Part shown: positions 1-8,707 of the stretch, in pieces | Layout of the letters: each line of letters starts with the position of its first letter | Position numbering within the stretch: the stretch's first letter is position 1 | From: Amoebophrya sp. AT5.2 | Lineage: Eukaryota; Sar; Dinophyceae; Syndiniales; Amoebophryaceae | NCBI GenBank assembly: GCA_005223375.1 | Contig: RXOD01005153.1 | Location: forward strand, 1-15,612 | Direction of reading: 5' to 3' | Length of the DNA stretch: 15,612 nucleotides | The notes under the pieces: model-generated | Told to the model about the DNA's origin: nothing | Database searches by the model: none | The model's input: the letters and a program-made list of their open reading frames with translations, nothing else | Made by a program: the position numbers and the translations under genes

Positions 1-1481
1 CACAACTCGCACTGCACCACTCCCCACGATTCCCTCGCCCGTTCGCAAGCCGCATCATCGAACCCCCGCCACAGGTCGAAGCCCGGCTTCTCCGCCCCGA
101 AAACATCTTCAGGGAAGCTGCTGAGGCTGATCGCTGCAGAAATAAAGCCTCTCCCTCCTCGTCGTCCACGACGTGTGGTCCCCTTACTCCAGGAAGCAAA
201 GGGGTTCCGTCGTAGTGCGGCACCAGGCTCTCATCATAGATGTTGTTGTGTCGTACTGCCCCCGGCCCCCATCCCCCCGCATGCCGCCCGCTGTTCGCCG
301 ATACGGTCTCCAGTTCCTGCTGTTGCTGGAGCAGCACCCCCTGCTGCAGCTCAATCAGGGTGGCTTGTTGGTCCTTCTGCAGCAAGAGATTCCGCCGCTC
401 CAACGAAGTCAGCTTCGTCGCGAGCTCGGTCAGCCGGGACACCGGCACTTCTTCGTGATGCTGATGCACCGCGGGTGGGAGTGCTTCACCTTCAGCTTCC
501 GCTGCCCGTGGTACTGTCGGTCGTACTGCAGCCTCGTCGACCACGAGTACGGGCGGCGGAAGCACTGGCACATGATCCTGGGCTCGCGCAGTCGGGACCG
601 AACAGCTCGCGTCCTCCGGCGAGGCTCCAACATGGTAAGTCGAGGTCGACCCCTCTCCTTGCCCCGGACTCGGCGCGACCGTACTCTTCGTTATCGTTTG
701 GGAAGAGTACGGTCGCGCCGAGTCGGCAGGAAATTGAGAAGGAAGAAACTTGTCCGCTCCCAGAAACTTGCCCACGATCGAATCTTCGTCCTCGTCGAGC
801 TGGGTTTTCTCCAGGAGCTGCTGCGACGTGTCCAGATACATTCCCGATGTGCTGCCAAACATCACTGCACCTGCATGTGCATCCAGGTCGAGGAGTGAGG
901 AATCGACCGCGAATCCCTGCTTCGATTTGACGAGAGTGGACTTGTACTTGTTGAGCGTAGAGGAGCTCGATGCTCGGGAGCGCGCGGCCGGGCGCAGCGT
1001 TGTTCCGCCGGCCGTCATCGCGGACCCGCCAAGCGTTGGCCGCGACGACGAGGACGCAGCCGATGCCGCCCGGCTGCGAGTTGCACTCGCTGTGGCCTGC
1101 TCTTGATGGGCCTGGTGAGGAAATGATCAAGATCTGGATCATCGATCTGAAACAAATGATCATCTCGTCAGATGACTCGCTCAAAGCAGCATGATGATGA
1201 TCACTTCCCGTTATATTACAAACTACCTTGTCCGCTTCCTGTTTCCGCATTAGCCCGGCGAGTTCGGTTCGTAGTTGCTGAATCTCCGACAGCACTGCAG
1301 CTTTCTGTTTGAAGCTCTCCGGCAGCTCGAAATTGCTCTCGTGTCGGGGCAACTCGAAATTGACAGCACCGGGACTTGGGGGGGAGCTAGCACCAGCACC
1401 AGAAGCCATGGGGAGCTTCTTTGCCGGCGCTGGTAGCCGCTTCCCAACAAGGGAGCCATTGCGCGGGGTGGTGGGCGACAT
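1..1481 (-). CDS. Coiled-coil, S/P-rich protein, two exons, 3' end cut by window edge
   Basis: Exon 1 runs 1481-1227 (85 codons, ATG at 1481) and exon 2 runs 1111-1, with no stop through about 370 codons to the window edge. The intron at 1112-1226 is GT...AG and phase 0 on both sides, and it joins two halves of one heptad-rich stretch (LMRKQEADK | AHQEQATA), which supports the junction. Visible parts are an S/P-rich N-terminus, coiled coil 1 at about residues 52-95, a Ser/Ala-rich linker, an acidic patch (QLDEDEDS), and coiled coil 2 at about residues 305-352 (LTELATKLTSLERRNLLLQK onward, Gln-rich). A perfect hairpin (667-724) sits in frame near residues 215-233. The family is not recognised; a cytoskeletal or scaffold role is only a guess from the coils. 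The frame is also open upstream of the ATG, so the true start could lie further 5'. Confidence 0.72.
667..724. repeat. Perfect 23-bp hairpin inside an exon
   Basis: Arms 667-689 and 702-724 are exact reverse complements and the 12-nt loop is gttatcgtttgg. It lies in coding exon 2 of the coiled-coil gene and the frame stays open through it. No T-tract follows, so it is not a bacterial-type terminator. Confidence 0.95.
1112..1226 (-). other. Intron of the coiled-coil gene, 115 nt, GT-AG
   Basis: The donor is GCGGACAAG|GTAGTT and the acceptor is TTTCCTCACCAG|GCCCAT. Removing it restores a continuous coiled-coil frame; without splicing, the downstream frame is a poor-quality protein. Plus-strand 1119-1129 and 1198-1208 form an 11-bp inverted repeat (one G-U pair on the transcript), 7 nt from the acceptor end and 18 nt from the donor end. 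Confidence 0.7.
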
Positions 1482-2607
1482 CGATGATCGGACTGCCTCA
1501 GCCGACTTCCAGAAGTTAGTTAGTAGTGAGCCCGCCTCTAGATGAAGTAGTATTAGATTACAATTGAATTAAGTACATCCACGGCGACGTACACAGACAT
1601 AGTACAGCCGCGACGCTATGTGTTGTAGGGACGACGTTTCCTCGTCCTCTCGTGTGTTAAAAGCTCTATTAGATTAAACGACGCCGGAAGATGAAGTAGA
1701 GTTTTTGTCCGCTCTCTCATGCCACTGGCATGACGGTCTCCGGCGCTTGTCGCCACATAGCTCGCTCAACCATCGACCAGCACGACGATGAGATGTATCC
1801 GAAAAAAAGAAGAACAACCGTGCGGCAGAGGCAATGATGAAAATTGAAAATCGACTCTCGGTTCGACACTCCTTAACAGACGAACAAGATAGATAAATGT
1901 ATCTTCTTCGGAAAAAGAAGTCGTATCGGTTCTTACTTCTCTTCATCCCTGTTCCATTCGGCTTGGTTCATTCCTGCTCGCGGCCAGCCTTCTTTGCGCA
2001 CGCATTTCTCGCTCTCTCCGCCCGCCACACCCTCTCTACCAGAAGAAGTCCCCAGTTCCCAGGCTTCCATGCCCGCGCCCAAGTAGGCTACCGAGTTCAC
2101 CGGATTCGGCTCGAACTTGCGCTCCCTTCCCAGTCGCTCAAACACAAAGAAATCCCCTTTCACGTCATCTTGGTCTAGGAAGAGGGTTTTGCGCGCGATC
2201 TTGATCAAAAAGTTCAGGCCCATCCGCGCCCCTTCCTTAGAAAGGACCACGATGCTACCAGGTGGCCTCAAAATACATCCAGAATACAGCCAGAATACGG
2301 GGGCCAAAATGCCTCAAAATACGACCGATGCCAGCGGAGCGCAATCAGAAGCCTTTCGCCCACGCATGGATCGAAGACCCAAGCCAAGCCAAGCCGAACA
2401 CCACCTAGCGGTAGCCTGTGAAGATCAAGATGCAACTAAGACTAGAACTCTCTTGACCTAGGCAAAAATCTGCTGCCTCCTCGAAGACGCGGACCCGACC
2501 ACGGAAGCCGCGCCTTCACGAGAAACCTCCCCGAAGCATTTGAGGCCTAGAGTCTGGAGGCGCGCCGTCTTCCGGGGCGTATTTCGGAGGTATTCTGAGC
2601 CTTGCTT
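1482..2607. other. Intergenic stretch between the coiled-coil gene and the acidic nuclear-type protein gene
   Basis: This is about 1.1 kb and must contain the 5' region of the coiled-coil gene and the 3' region of the 2608-4777 gene. One plausible small minus-strand coding segment lies at 1933-2223. Around 2266-2325 there are short direct repeats (cctcaaaatac twice, ccagaatac twice). I see no TATA-like box that I would defend and no RNA gene. Confidence 0.5.
1933..2223 (-). CDS. Small hypothetical protein or exon, 96 aa
   Basis: ATG at 2223 is in gcgcggATGGG context and TAA is at 1935-1933. The first ~60 residues read like a folded protein (MGLNFLIKIARKTLFLDQDD, then DFFVFERLGRERKFEPNPVN), with the charged and aromatic mix of a real gene. 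The last ~35 residues are Gly/Glu/Arg-rich and less convincing. A GTAGAG donor-like site lies near the end of the good part, and the reading frame of the downstream coiled-coil gene is open upstream of its ATG, so this could be a 5' exon of that gene rather than a separate one. No family is recognised. Confidence 0.4.
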   Translation of the reverse strand: MGLNFLIKIARKTLFLDQDDVKGDFFVFERLGRERKFEPNPVNSVAYLGAGMEAWELGTSSGREGVAGGESEKCVRKEGWPRAGMNQAEWNRDEEK

Positions 2608-4777
2608 TTAGCATCCGTGGCCCTTTCTAACTTCCCCCTCATCTTCTCCCCCCCTCTGGAACGCCGCGAGCGGTGCGGCCAAAGTCTCTTGCAAATAAAT
2701 ATACTCCGGAACCAATGCCAAGGTGAGGAACTCCGCGTCGAGGATTTTGGCCTGGTCCGAAAAACTCAGCCCGAACTCGCGGTGCTGCTCGGCCGGAAAA
2801 AACCGCTCCGTGTTGGTGTTATCCATTGTCGGCTTGGGCTTTCTGTGTTTCCGCATTTTGTCCAGCCCCGCGTCGGGTTGGACGGAGCGCACCACTTTCA
2901 CCGAGGCCACCGACGTTTTTCGGTTTTTAAGGGACAAACTCCGCCCGTCCTTCGACGTGCCCATGCGGTAGTCGTTCCCCCGCAAATTCACGTTTAGCAA
3001 ACCTTTCGCCTTCTTCTCCTCGATCTTCTCCCGCAGTGCCCCCACGACCAGGTTCAAATACCGTTGAGTCGCGGAGGACGTAGTTGTACCATCCGTACGA
3101 GGTCCGTCTCCCGCGCTGTGGTCTCCGTCCGCCTCGTTCTGTAGCGCGTCCCAGTCCGCCTTGCTCTGAAGCGCGTCGTCGTTGAACGCGTGCTGCGCCG
3201 CCTTCGGAAAGACAAACACGCTCGTTAAATTGTTCGGCAGGTGGTAGTTCTGAACGTACTCGGTGATTGGATAGATGGCGCAGATGGGCCCCTTCTCCAC
3301 CCGGTATTTTGTGGTCACCATGTTCCCGGCGTCGTGTATAGCGCGCCAGTGCTTTTCCCGTTCTTCATCATCATCGGCGATGTCCTGCTTCTTCGAGGAG
3401 CGAAAACTTTCCATGGACCTGGCGGGCGGGGATGACACGGCGGGCGGCGTCCAGAGGCGAAGAAACACAAAGCCAGGCAGCGGATACTCGATCCACCTCT
3501 CGTTTGTTGCGTCGTCGCGGCGCCTTCCCGACGCGATGGTTTTCGGCAGTTTCACGCGGAGGCGGCGGCGGCCGTTTGTCTTGATGTTCTCGCCGGCACG
3601 ATCCTTGCGCCGCCGCCGCAGGACGGAGGCGGGAGTTGATGCAGATGGAGGTGCACCTCCGCCCCCGGCAAGAATTATAGGAGTTGTGCGGGGCCGCGGC
3701 TGCTCGCCGGGGCCGGCCGGCTTGTTTGGTGCGTTATTTGTGCGAAGAACAGGGACAGCTCCTGGCGATACTTCATGTTGCACCTCCAGAAAAGACAAAG
3801 AGGTGTTCAATGAAGATGGTGCGTTGATACCCCCGAGGACATCAGCCGCCTCCAGAAAGGAGGCTTTATCTGGAACATCATCAGGTCTCGACGTTGCTTT
3901 TGCCGGAACAAATTGAGTATTTTGTCTACTTTCAAGATCGTCGAGATAGTCGTCCTCTTCTTCCACAACATTTTCCCCCTGCAGCTCCAGTCGCCACTTC
4001 CGCAGCTGCTCCCACTCTTTCTCCGTAAAGATCCGAGCCCTCCGGAATCTACCAGACCCGGCGCGGGGGGCGGCGAGAAACGTAAGAGGAATCCGCCGCT
4101 GATGGTGCGATGGGTCTGACCCGCCCGCCGCTGACAGATCTGGCTTCTGGGGGTTCCGGTTTTGCTGGGGTGTTTCTTGCGCGCCCGTCGGCTTCGCCTT
4201 GGGCGCGGCTTTCTGGCGGCCTGCATTCGGATCTTCATTCGCAGGATCCTCGTCTTCGTCATCGTCTTCTTCGTCCTCGTACTCATACACATACTCGTAA
4301 TCCAAATCGTCGTCGTCGTCGTCGTCGAAAGCCAACTCATCTGACTCTTCGCGCCCGCCGGAGGATGGTGGTGGATCTGGTTTTACCTCTCCATCGGCCT
4401 CAACCTGCATATGCTCCACTGCGTCTCCTGAAGTACTAGAGCCAAACAACTTCTGATAAAGCCTTCTCTTGAAGCTGGCTCTCCTCTCAATTTTTGCTTC
4501 TCCCAGCTGCAGAAACCGCTTCGGCGACGGCGACCGCGTCTGCCGTCGCTTCTGGCCCTCCCCGGGGAGAACGTACCGTTTCGATTTGCCCGCTTCGGGG
4601 TTCGTAGTCGTACCGTTTCGGAGATCGCGACCATCCTCCTCGTCACAACTGCATGAACCCCCCGTGTGCTCCAGCCCAACCTCGAATTCGACGGGCTTTT
4701 TTTAGAGAGACGAGAAACAAAAAAATCGATTGTACCTGAACTGTCCGGAAGACAGATGAAGCAAAGGGTTGACCCAT
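2608..4777 (-). CDS. Acidic, low-complexity protein of unknown family, probably nuclear, two exons, 709 aa
   Basis: Exon 1 is 4777-4736 (14 codons, MGQPFASSVFRTVQ) and exon 2 is 4695-2608, ending in TAA. A 40-nt GT...AG intron separates them at phase 0. I chose this start because the long frame has no in-frame ATG until well inside the protein, an in-frame TAA lies just upstream within the intron, and splicing supplies an ATG. Visible features are a basic Ser-Pro stretch near residues 62-74 (QKRRQTRSPSPKR, nuclear-localisation-like), a strongly acidic Asp/Glu/Tyr tract at about 132-169, and a second basic run near 375-395. A better-ordered C-terminal half contains GPICAIYPITEYVQNYHLPN, an Asp/Ala insertion, and a Lys-rich segment ending near PEYIYLQETLAAPLAAF. 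The composition suggests a chromatin- or RNA-associated protein, but no named domain is visible. Confidence 0.72.
4696..4735 (-). other. Very short intron, 40 nt, GT-AG
   Basis: The donor is GTTCAG|GTACAATCG. A pyrimidine-rich run (ttttttgtttctcgtctctc) precedes aaaaaaag|CCCGTC. Phase is 0 on both sides, and the intron removes an in-frame TAA. Confidence 0.6.
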
Positions 4778-5071
4778 CTCTACGAGAGTAGAAGACAGCC
4801 TGGGCCAGGCAGCCAACTACCTAGGACTACAGAACTGATTCTGTTACTAGAGTGAGACGAGACCGGATCCGCGGTCGGGTTATCACTATCAGGGTAGAGG
4901 AGTACAACTTCTGCATCTCCCAGACTAGACGCATTATCGGCAGGAAATGACCACCCAAACCACTCCTAATTCAATAGCCTTTCTCTGTGTTCTGCATGGT
5001 TCCTCGATCGCTCGATAAGGTCCCATCGCGACGAGGGCTCATCGATTTTTTGCTGCATCAATCATCCCCTC
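4778..5071. other. Intergenic spacer of 294 bp
   Basis: It lies between the stop of the upstream membrane-protein gene (5072) and the start of the next gene (4777), both on the minus strand, so it must hold a 3' UTR and a promoter or trans-splice site. I see no hairpin, repeat or RNA gene in it. Confidence 0.5.
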
Positions 5072-8000
5072 TTAATCGCCGCAGCCGCAGGACTTGCGGT
5101 CCTCCTTCCGGTTCGCCCACTGCAGGGCACCTGGCCCGCAGCAGGAGAAGCCGGAGCTCGCAAAAACGTCCACCCGGGAGACCCCACTCCCCTCCCTTCC
5201 TCCAGCGAGCTTGTCCTCCTCGTAGGACTTAGCCGCGTTTTCCAGTTTTTTCTCGAACTCTTCCTCCGACTCCTCCTCCGTTTCGCCCCGGCACCCGCAG
5301 CTGTTCTTCTTCATGCGGCTGAGCTCCTGCTCGCCGCAACAACTGGAGATGTCGTCGATCTGTTGTTCGCGCCACTTTCTCTTCAGCTTCGCCTTGAACA
5401 GCTCCTCCTCGCGCTCGTCCTTCCTCGCCGTCCGCGTGTCGCGCACGTCCACCGGATCCGACCACAGAAACGCCTTCGCCAGCATGCAGTTTACCAGCGT
5501 GTCATAGTCGCGCGGCACGTCCGTGTTCAGGGTGTAGCAAGCCGCTAAAGAACTCGGCGCCAGCCGCCGGTAGCACCTGCCTCTACCGGCCGGACCCCGC
5601 TCGACAATCGAGGCCAAGGTGTAATGTTTAAACCCAAACGACTCGCAGTAGATGTCGGTCATGTAGAGCAGATAAAGTCCCCCACTACCGCAGATTGCCA
5701 AAGACAACACCGCGTGAAAAACAACCCACCCGACATTGCGCTTCTGCGCGGTTGGGAGAATATCGACGACGCTGAACCGCCGGCCGTTGCTGTTGGTCTG
5801 CGGGTCGTTCACCTCCGCGTTGATGCGCTGCCGCCTCGCGATGGCGTGCAGGAGCGCGGTGTGGCGGTGCTGCTCCGAGTCCATCCGGACGAGATCAGCA
5901 GTGCCAGTGGAGGTGTAGTTCAGCTCGTCCTCCTGCGTACTCTCAGCAATCGCCGTCAGCGGCGCGACCACGGTTGTTGACGTCGTTCGGCCGAATATTT
6001 CTTTCTGCTTTTCTTTCGACAGCGCCCGCTGGCCCAGGGAGGTTTCTCGCAACTGCTCGGCCTTCGTCGCGTCGATCAGGTGCAGTTCGGCGTCCTTCGC
6101 GTCGAGATTTGCGAGCTTTTCGTTGAATTCCGCAAACCGCTTCTTTGCGATCAGGTCGGAGTGATCCAAAATCGCGTTTTTGTGTAGAATTCTGTCCTCG
6201 AGCTGCTTCTGCAGTTGGAACAGCTTCTCGTTCTCCTCGATGAAGAAATCACCATTGTCGGACTTGTTGTCGTAGGAGCCGATGTAGGAGGAGCGGTCAC
6301 TAGATGAACCCTGATCCTCGGAATAAAGCTCCTCGGAAGTAGGGCTCAGATTGTTTCCACCGCTCGTCTCAGACATTTGGTTCTTTTGGAAAGCCCTTCG
6401 CGTTCGCCGCGCCAACGACGACGCTTCGTTTAGTTCGCCATACAACCGTATGCCCACGTCGGGTCGTTTGACATCTCGGTTGTTCGCGCCGAAGCGCACA
6501 CTCAGGAACGAAAGAACAACGACTACATACAATAACCCAATTAACAACCACTGCGCGATCATGTCCCGGAACATATCCTGCTTGTCCTCGAAGTACAATT
6601 TGTCGTTGTCCGAGTCGTGCGAAATCTCGTACTCGACGGCGCTGTTGCTGGAGGTGTGGGAGAATTCGGGGTCGTCGCGGCGGGCAAACCGCAGAATGTC
6701 GGGGGCGATAATCCCCCAAGTCACGAACTGGAGCAGCAGAATCAAATGCCGCAGAAAAGTGATCCACTCGAGCGCAGTGCGGATCCGGTGGCAACAGCGG
6801 TGGCAGCAGTGGCGGCGGCGGTGTTTTCGGGAAGAACTTCTGGAGGTGGATAACGATAAAGTGGCTGCGTTCGAGGATCTGCTCTTGGTCGCCGTCGCGA
6901 AACTCGTGGACGTGGTGGTCTTGCGCTGTTGACCTGCAAGATAAGTTTGAGAAGTGCGACTCGGCTCCCCCCGCGGCGACACAACTACGTTATCTGCAGT
7001 GTCGCGAAAATGCACGGTGCCACCGCCATCTACCGCTTCAGCCGCGGAAGAGCGGCCACCAGCAACCGCTTCAGCCGCGGAAGAGCGGCCACCAGCGACG
7101 GCGCTCCCTTTCCCGCGAAGTATACCACCAGGGGTCGGCACGTACTCGAAGGGGTTGCCACGTTCGAGGAGCTCTGACAGCGTCCGGTCGACCACCAGCT
7201 CTGGTTCTTTATAATTTGGCTCGGCACTTTCGAACTGGTCGGCGTCGTGAAAAGTGCTCTCCGCGCTGTGCATGTAGAGGTCGGAGGGCGGCAGTTTCCA
7301 CAATTCCTCGTCTGATCGGATGTCGACGTCGTCAAAGAACTCATCAGCATCCTCGTCGTCACTAGTTTTGTTTCTCCTCCCATTCGGGAAGAAGGTTTGC
7401 AGCAATTCCTCCTCCTCGCGCATCGAATCGAAAATGTCCCGCACAGGAACGTCCTCCTCCATCGCTTCACCAACAACATGCCCCTGCGAGGTGACGTCCT
7501 GCAGCGCCACGCCATCTTGCCCAAGAACCGCCCTAAACAAGCCAGCATCTTGATCTTCCCCAGGAGCCTGAAAAACATCGTCACCCTCGCGCTCTCGTCC
7601 ACGACCTTCTTCGTCTTCATCTTCGAGACCATTTGTGTGCTGTTTGTCTCCAGATCCACTCCTCTTGCGGTTTTTTAGGCGGAGCACGAACAGAAGCGCG
7701 TGCAACATTTGCGTACTGTATAACAACAGTAAGGCGAACGCCATCCTCAGATACAAGCTCATCCAGAGCCCTTCGCGATACTCGGAAAAGTTCATCTCGA
7801 TCTCCTCCTCGTCGTCCCCCGGACTCCCCCCACATGATGAAGATTCGCTCCACCAAGAACTACATCCCCTTGGTCCGCCGTTGCCGTTTTCGTCGACAAT
7901 GTAGTAGTCCGCGAACATGACTGCGCGCCACTTGACGAAATTCACAAAGGGATTGCTCGACAGCCGTCTGTTCGTCTCCGTGTTGCGGTGGGCCATCAAC

Positions 8001-8707
8001 ATGGCGTAGCCGGAGAGGTACGCCACTCCGATGTATCCGGCGTACCGGTGCAGCGCCGCGTTGGTCCTTATTGCTGTATGATCCGCGCTCCCCTCCACGA
8101 CTAACCCAAGCCCCACCGTCGAGACCGCGGAGAAAATCACGTGCCACGAGAACAGCGCCGCTTTCTGCGCGGCGCCAAACTCGAAACTGACCGTGACGAC
8201 AATCAAAAACAGGAAGACAAGCTGAAACGTGACGCGGTACATGTAGAAGACGGACTGCGACGTGGCACTGCACCAACAGTCGCAGGGGCGCTCGTGCCCA
8301 CAGCAAACATTCCACTGCGGCCGGCAACACTCGGAGCAGTGGGAACGAGCTGCTCCCGTCTCGTCCTCGGGGTCGTCGGGATCTCCTTCATGATCGTCAT
8401 GTTCTTCCGATAGCATGCCGCTCTGCTGCTCCGGTGGTGAGACACCGCCGCGCGATGCATTGACGCCGTGATGAGACAAGACATGACGCTGTGATACATT
8501 GACGCCGTGATGCGCTGATATCGACTCATAACCGCGGAGCGAAAACGCAGGAGATGAAGCCGATGTTGATGACCCAGGACGAAGCAGCGGCTTGTTCATC
8601 TCTGACGAGGGATCTGATTGATCATGATGATCCCCCGGAGGAGGCCGCGGAGAGGGGGACGCGACCCACTCATTCAAACTGCTCCTACTCAAAGACATCG
8701 GCTTCAT
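5072..8707 (-). CDS. Large polytopic membrane protein, intronless, 1211 aa, unknown family
   Basis: The frame is a single open 3.6 kb from ATG 8707 to TAA; a TAG lies in frame 21 bp upstream, which supports this start. Predicted order: a Ser/Pro/Asp-rich N-terminus; a Cys cluster at about 124-146 (CSECCRPQWNVCCGHERPCD); membrane segments near 159-180, 185-206, 222-240 and 315-343 (long enough for one or two). A long acidic loop (about 350-520) follows, then an 11-residue tandem repeat at about 536-558, an Arg/His/Cys patch near 628-641 and membrane segments near 646-670 and 716-738. Next come a charged coiled coil at about 820-905 and a last membrane segment near 992-1016. The C-terminus has repeated Cys motifs (SSCCGEQE, NSCGCRG, FSCCGPG, SCGCGD). 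The Cys groups could bind metal or be lipidated. It resembles no transporter or receptor family that I can name, and its neighbours give no functional clue. Confidence 0.82.
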   Translation of the reverse strand: MKPMSLSRSSLNEWVASPSPRPPPGDHHDQSDPSSEMNKPLLRPGSSTSASSPAFSLRGYESISAHHGVNVSQRHVLSHHGVNASRGGVSPPEQQSGMLSEEHDDHEGDPDDPEDETGAARSHCSECCRPQWNVCCGHERPCDCWCSATSQSVFYMYRVTFQLVFLFLIVVTVSFEFGAAQKAALFSWHVIFSAVSTVGLGLVVEGSADHTAIRTNAALHRYAGYIGVAYLSGYAMLMAHRNTETNRRLSSNPFVNFVKWRAVMFADYYIVDENGNGGPRGCSSWWSESSSCGGSPGDDEEEIEMNFSEYREGLWMSLYLRMAFALLLLYSTQMLHALLFVLRLKNRKRSGSGDKQHTNGLEDEDEEGRGREREGDDVFQAPGEDQDAGLFRAVLGQDGVALQDVTSQGHVVGEAMEEDVPVRDIFDSMREEEELLQTFFPNGRRNKTSDDEDADEFFDDVDIRSDEELWKLPPSDLYMHSAESTFHDADQFESAEPNYKEPELVVDRTLSELLERGNPFEYVPTPGGILRGKGSAVAGGRSSAAEAVAGGRSSAAEAVDGGGTVHFRDTADNVVVSPRGEPSRTSQTYLAGQQRKTTTSTSFATATKSRSSNAATLSLSTSRSSSRKHRRRHCCHRCCHRIRTALEWITFLRHLILLLQFVTWGIIAPDILRFARRDDPEFSHTSSNSAVEYEISHDSDNDKLYFEDKQDMFRDMIAQWLLIGLLYVVVVLSFLSVRFGANNRDVKRPDVGIRLYGELNEASSLARRTRRAFQKNQMSETSGGNNLSPTSEELYSEDQGSSSDRSSYIGSYDNKSDNGDFFIEENEKLFQLQKQLEDRILHKNAILDHSDLIAKKRFAEFNEKLANLDAKDAELHLIDATKAEQLRETSLGQRALSKEKQKEIFGRTTSTTVVAPLTAIAESTQEDELNYTSTGTADLVRMDSEQHRHTALLHAIARRQRINAEVNDPQTNSNGRRFSVVDILPTAQKRNVGWVVFHAVLSLAICGSGGLYLLYMTDIYCESFGFKHYTLASIVERGPAGRGRCYRRLAPSSLAACYTLNTDVPRDYDTLVNCMLAKAFLWSDPVDVRDTRTARKDEREEELFKAKLKRKWREQQIDDISSCCGEQELSRMKKNSCGCRGETEEESEEEFEKKLENAAKSYEEDKLAGGREGSGVSRVDVFASSGFSCCGPGALQWANRKEDRKSCGCGD
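7034..7099. repeat. 33-bp tandem repeat, two copies, in frame
   Basis: Units 7034-7066 and 7067-7099 differ by one base. They encode an 11-residue repeat (VAGGRSSAAEA-like) in the loop of the 1211-aa membrane protein. A degraded partial copy may precede the array at 7022-7033. Confidence 0.93.
8458..8512. repeat. Direct repeat of a 16-mer, 39 bp apart
   Basis: The 16-mer cattgacgccgtgatg occurs at 8458-8473 and 8497-8512. The spacing is 13 codons, giving a repeated HHGVN peptide near the N-terminus of the membrane protein. A diverged copy (catgacgctgtgatac) lies between them. Confidence 0.9.

Noticed and set aside
629..640. GTAAGT donor-like site on the plus strand (catggtaagt)
   Set aside because: No plausible plus-strand exon ends there; the minus-strand frame reads through the site without a break.
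667..724. Hairpins as bacterial transcription terminators or CRISPR repeats
   Set aside because: No T-tract follows the stems, the sequences are all different, there are no regular spacers, and the genes are intron-bearing and eukaryotic.
173..930. Two overlapping plus-strand open frames of more than 240 codons
   Set aside because: They lie opposite the minus-strand coiled-coil exon, which has a consistent splice junction and heptad pattern. The plus frames are Arg/Pro/Ser-rich, typical of antisense to GC-rich coding DNA.
492..1110. Continuous minus-strand frame running from 1481 through the 1112-1226 region to 492
   Set aside because: After about 1226 its residues are unstructured (runs of His, Ser, Cys). 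The alternative frame reached by splicing the 115-nt intron is longer, open to the window edge and contains a second coiled coil.
1674..1946. 90-codon minus frame in the spacer
   Set aside because: Runs of Arg, Phe and Ser with no folded pattern; it overlaps the better 1933-2223 frame only at its end.
3275..3916. 213-codon plus-strand frame
   Set aside because: It is antisense to the 2608-4777 gene. Composition is Arg/Pro/Ser-rich with no structure, while the minus frame is part of a 695-codon exon.
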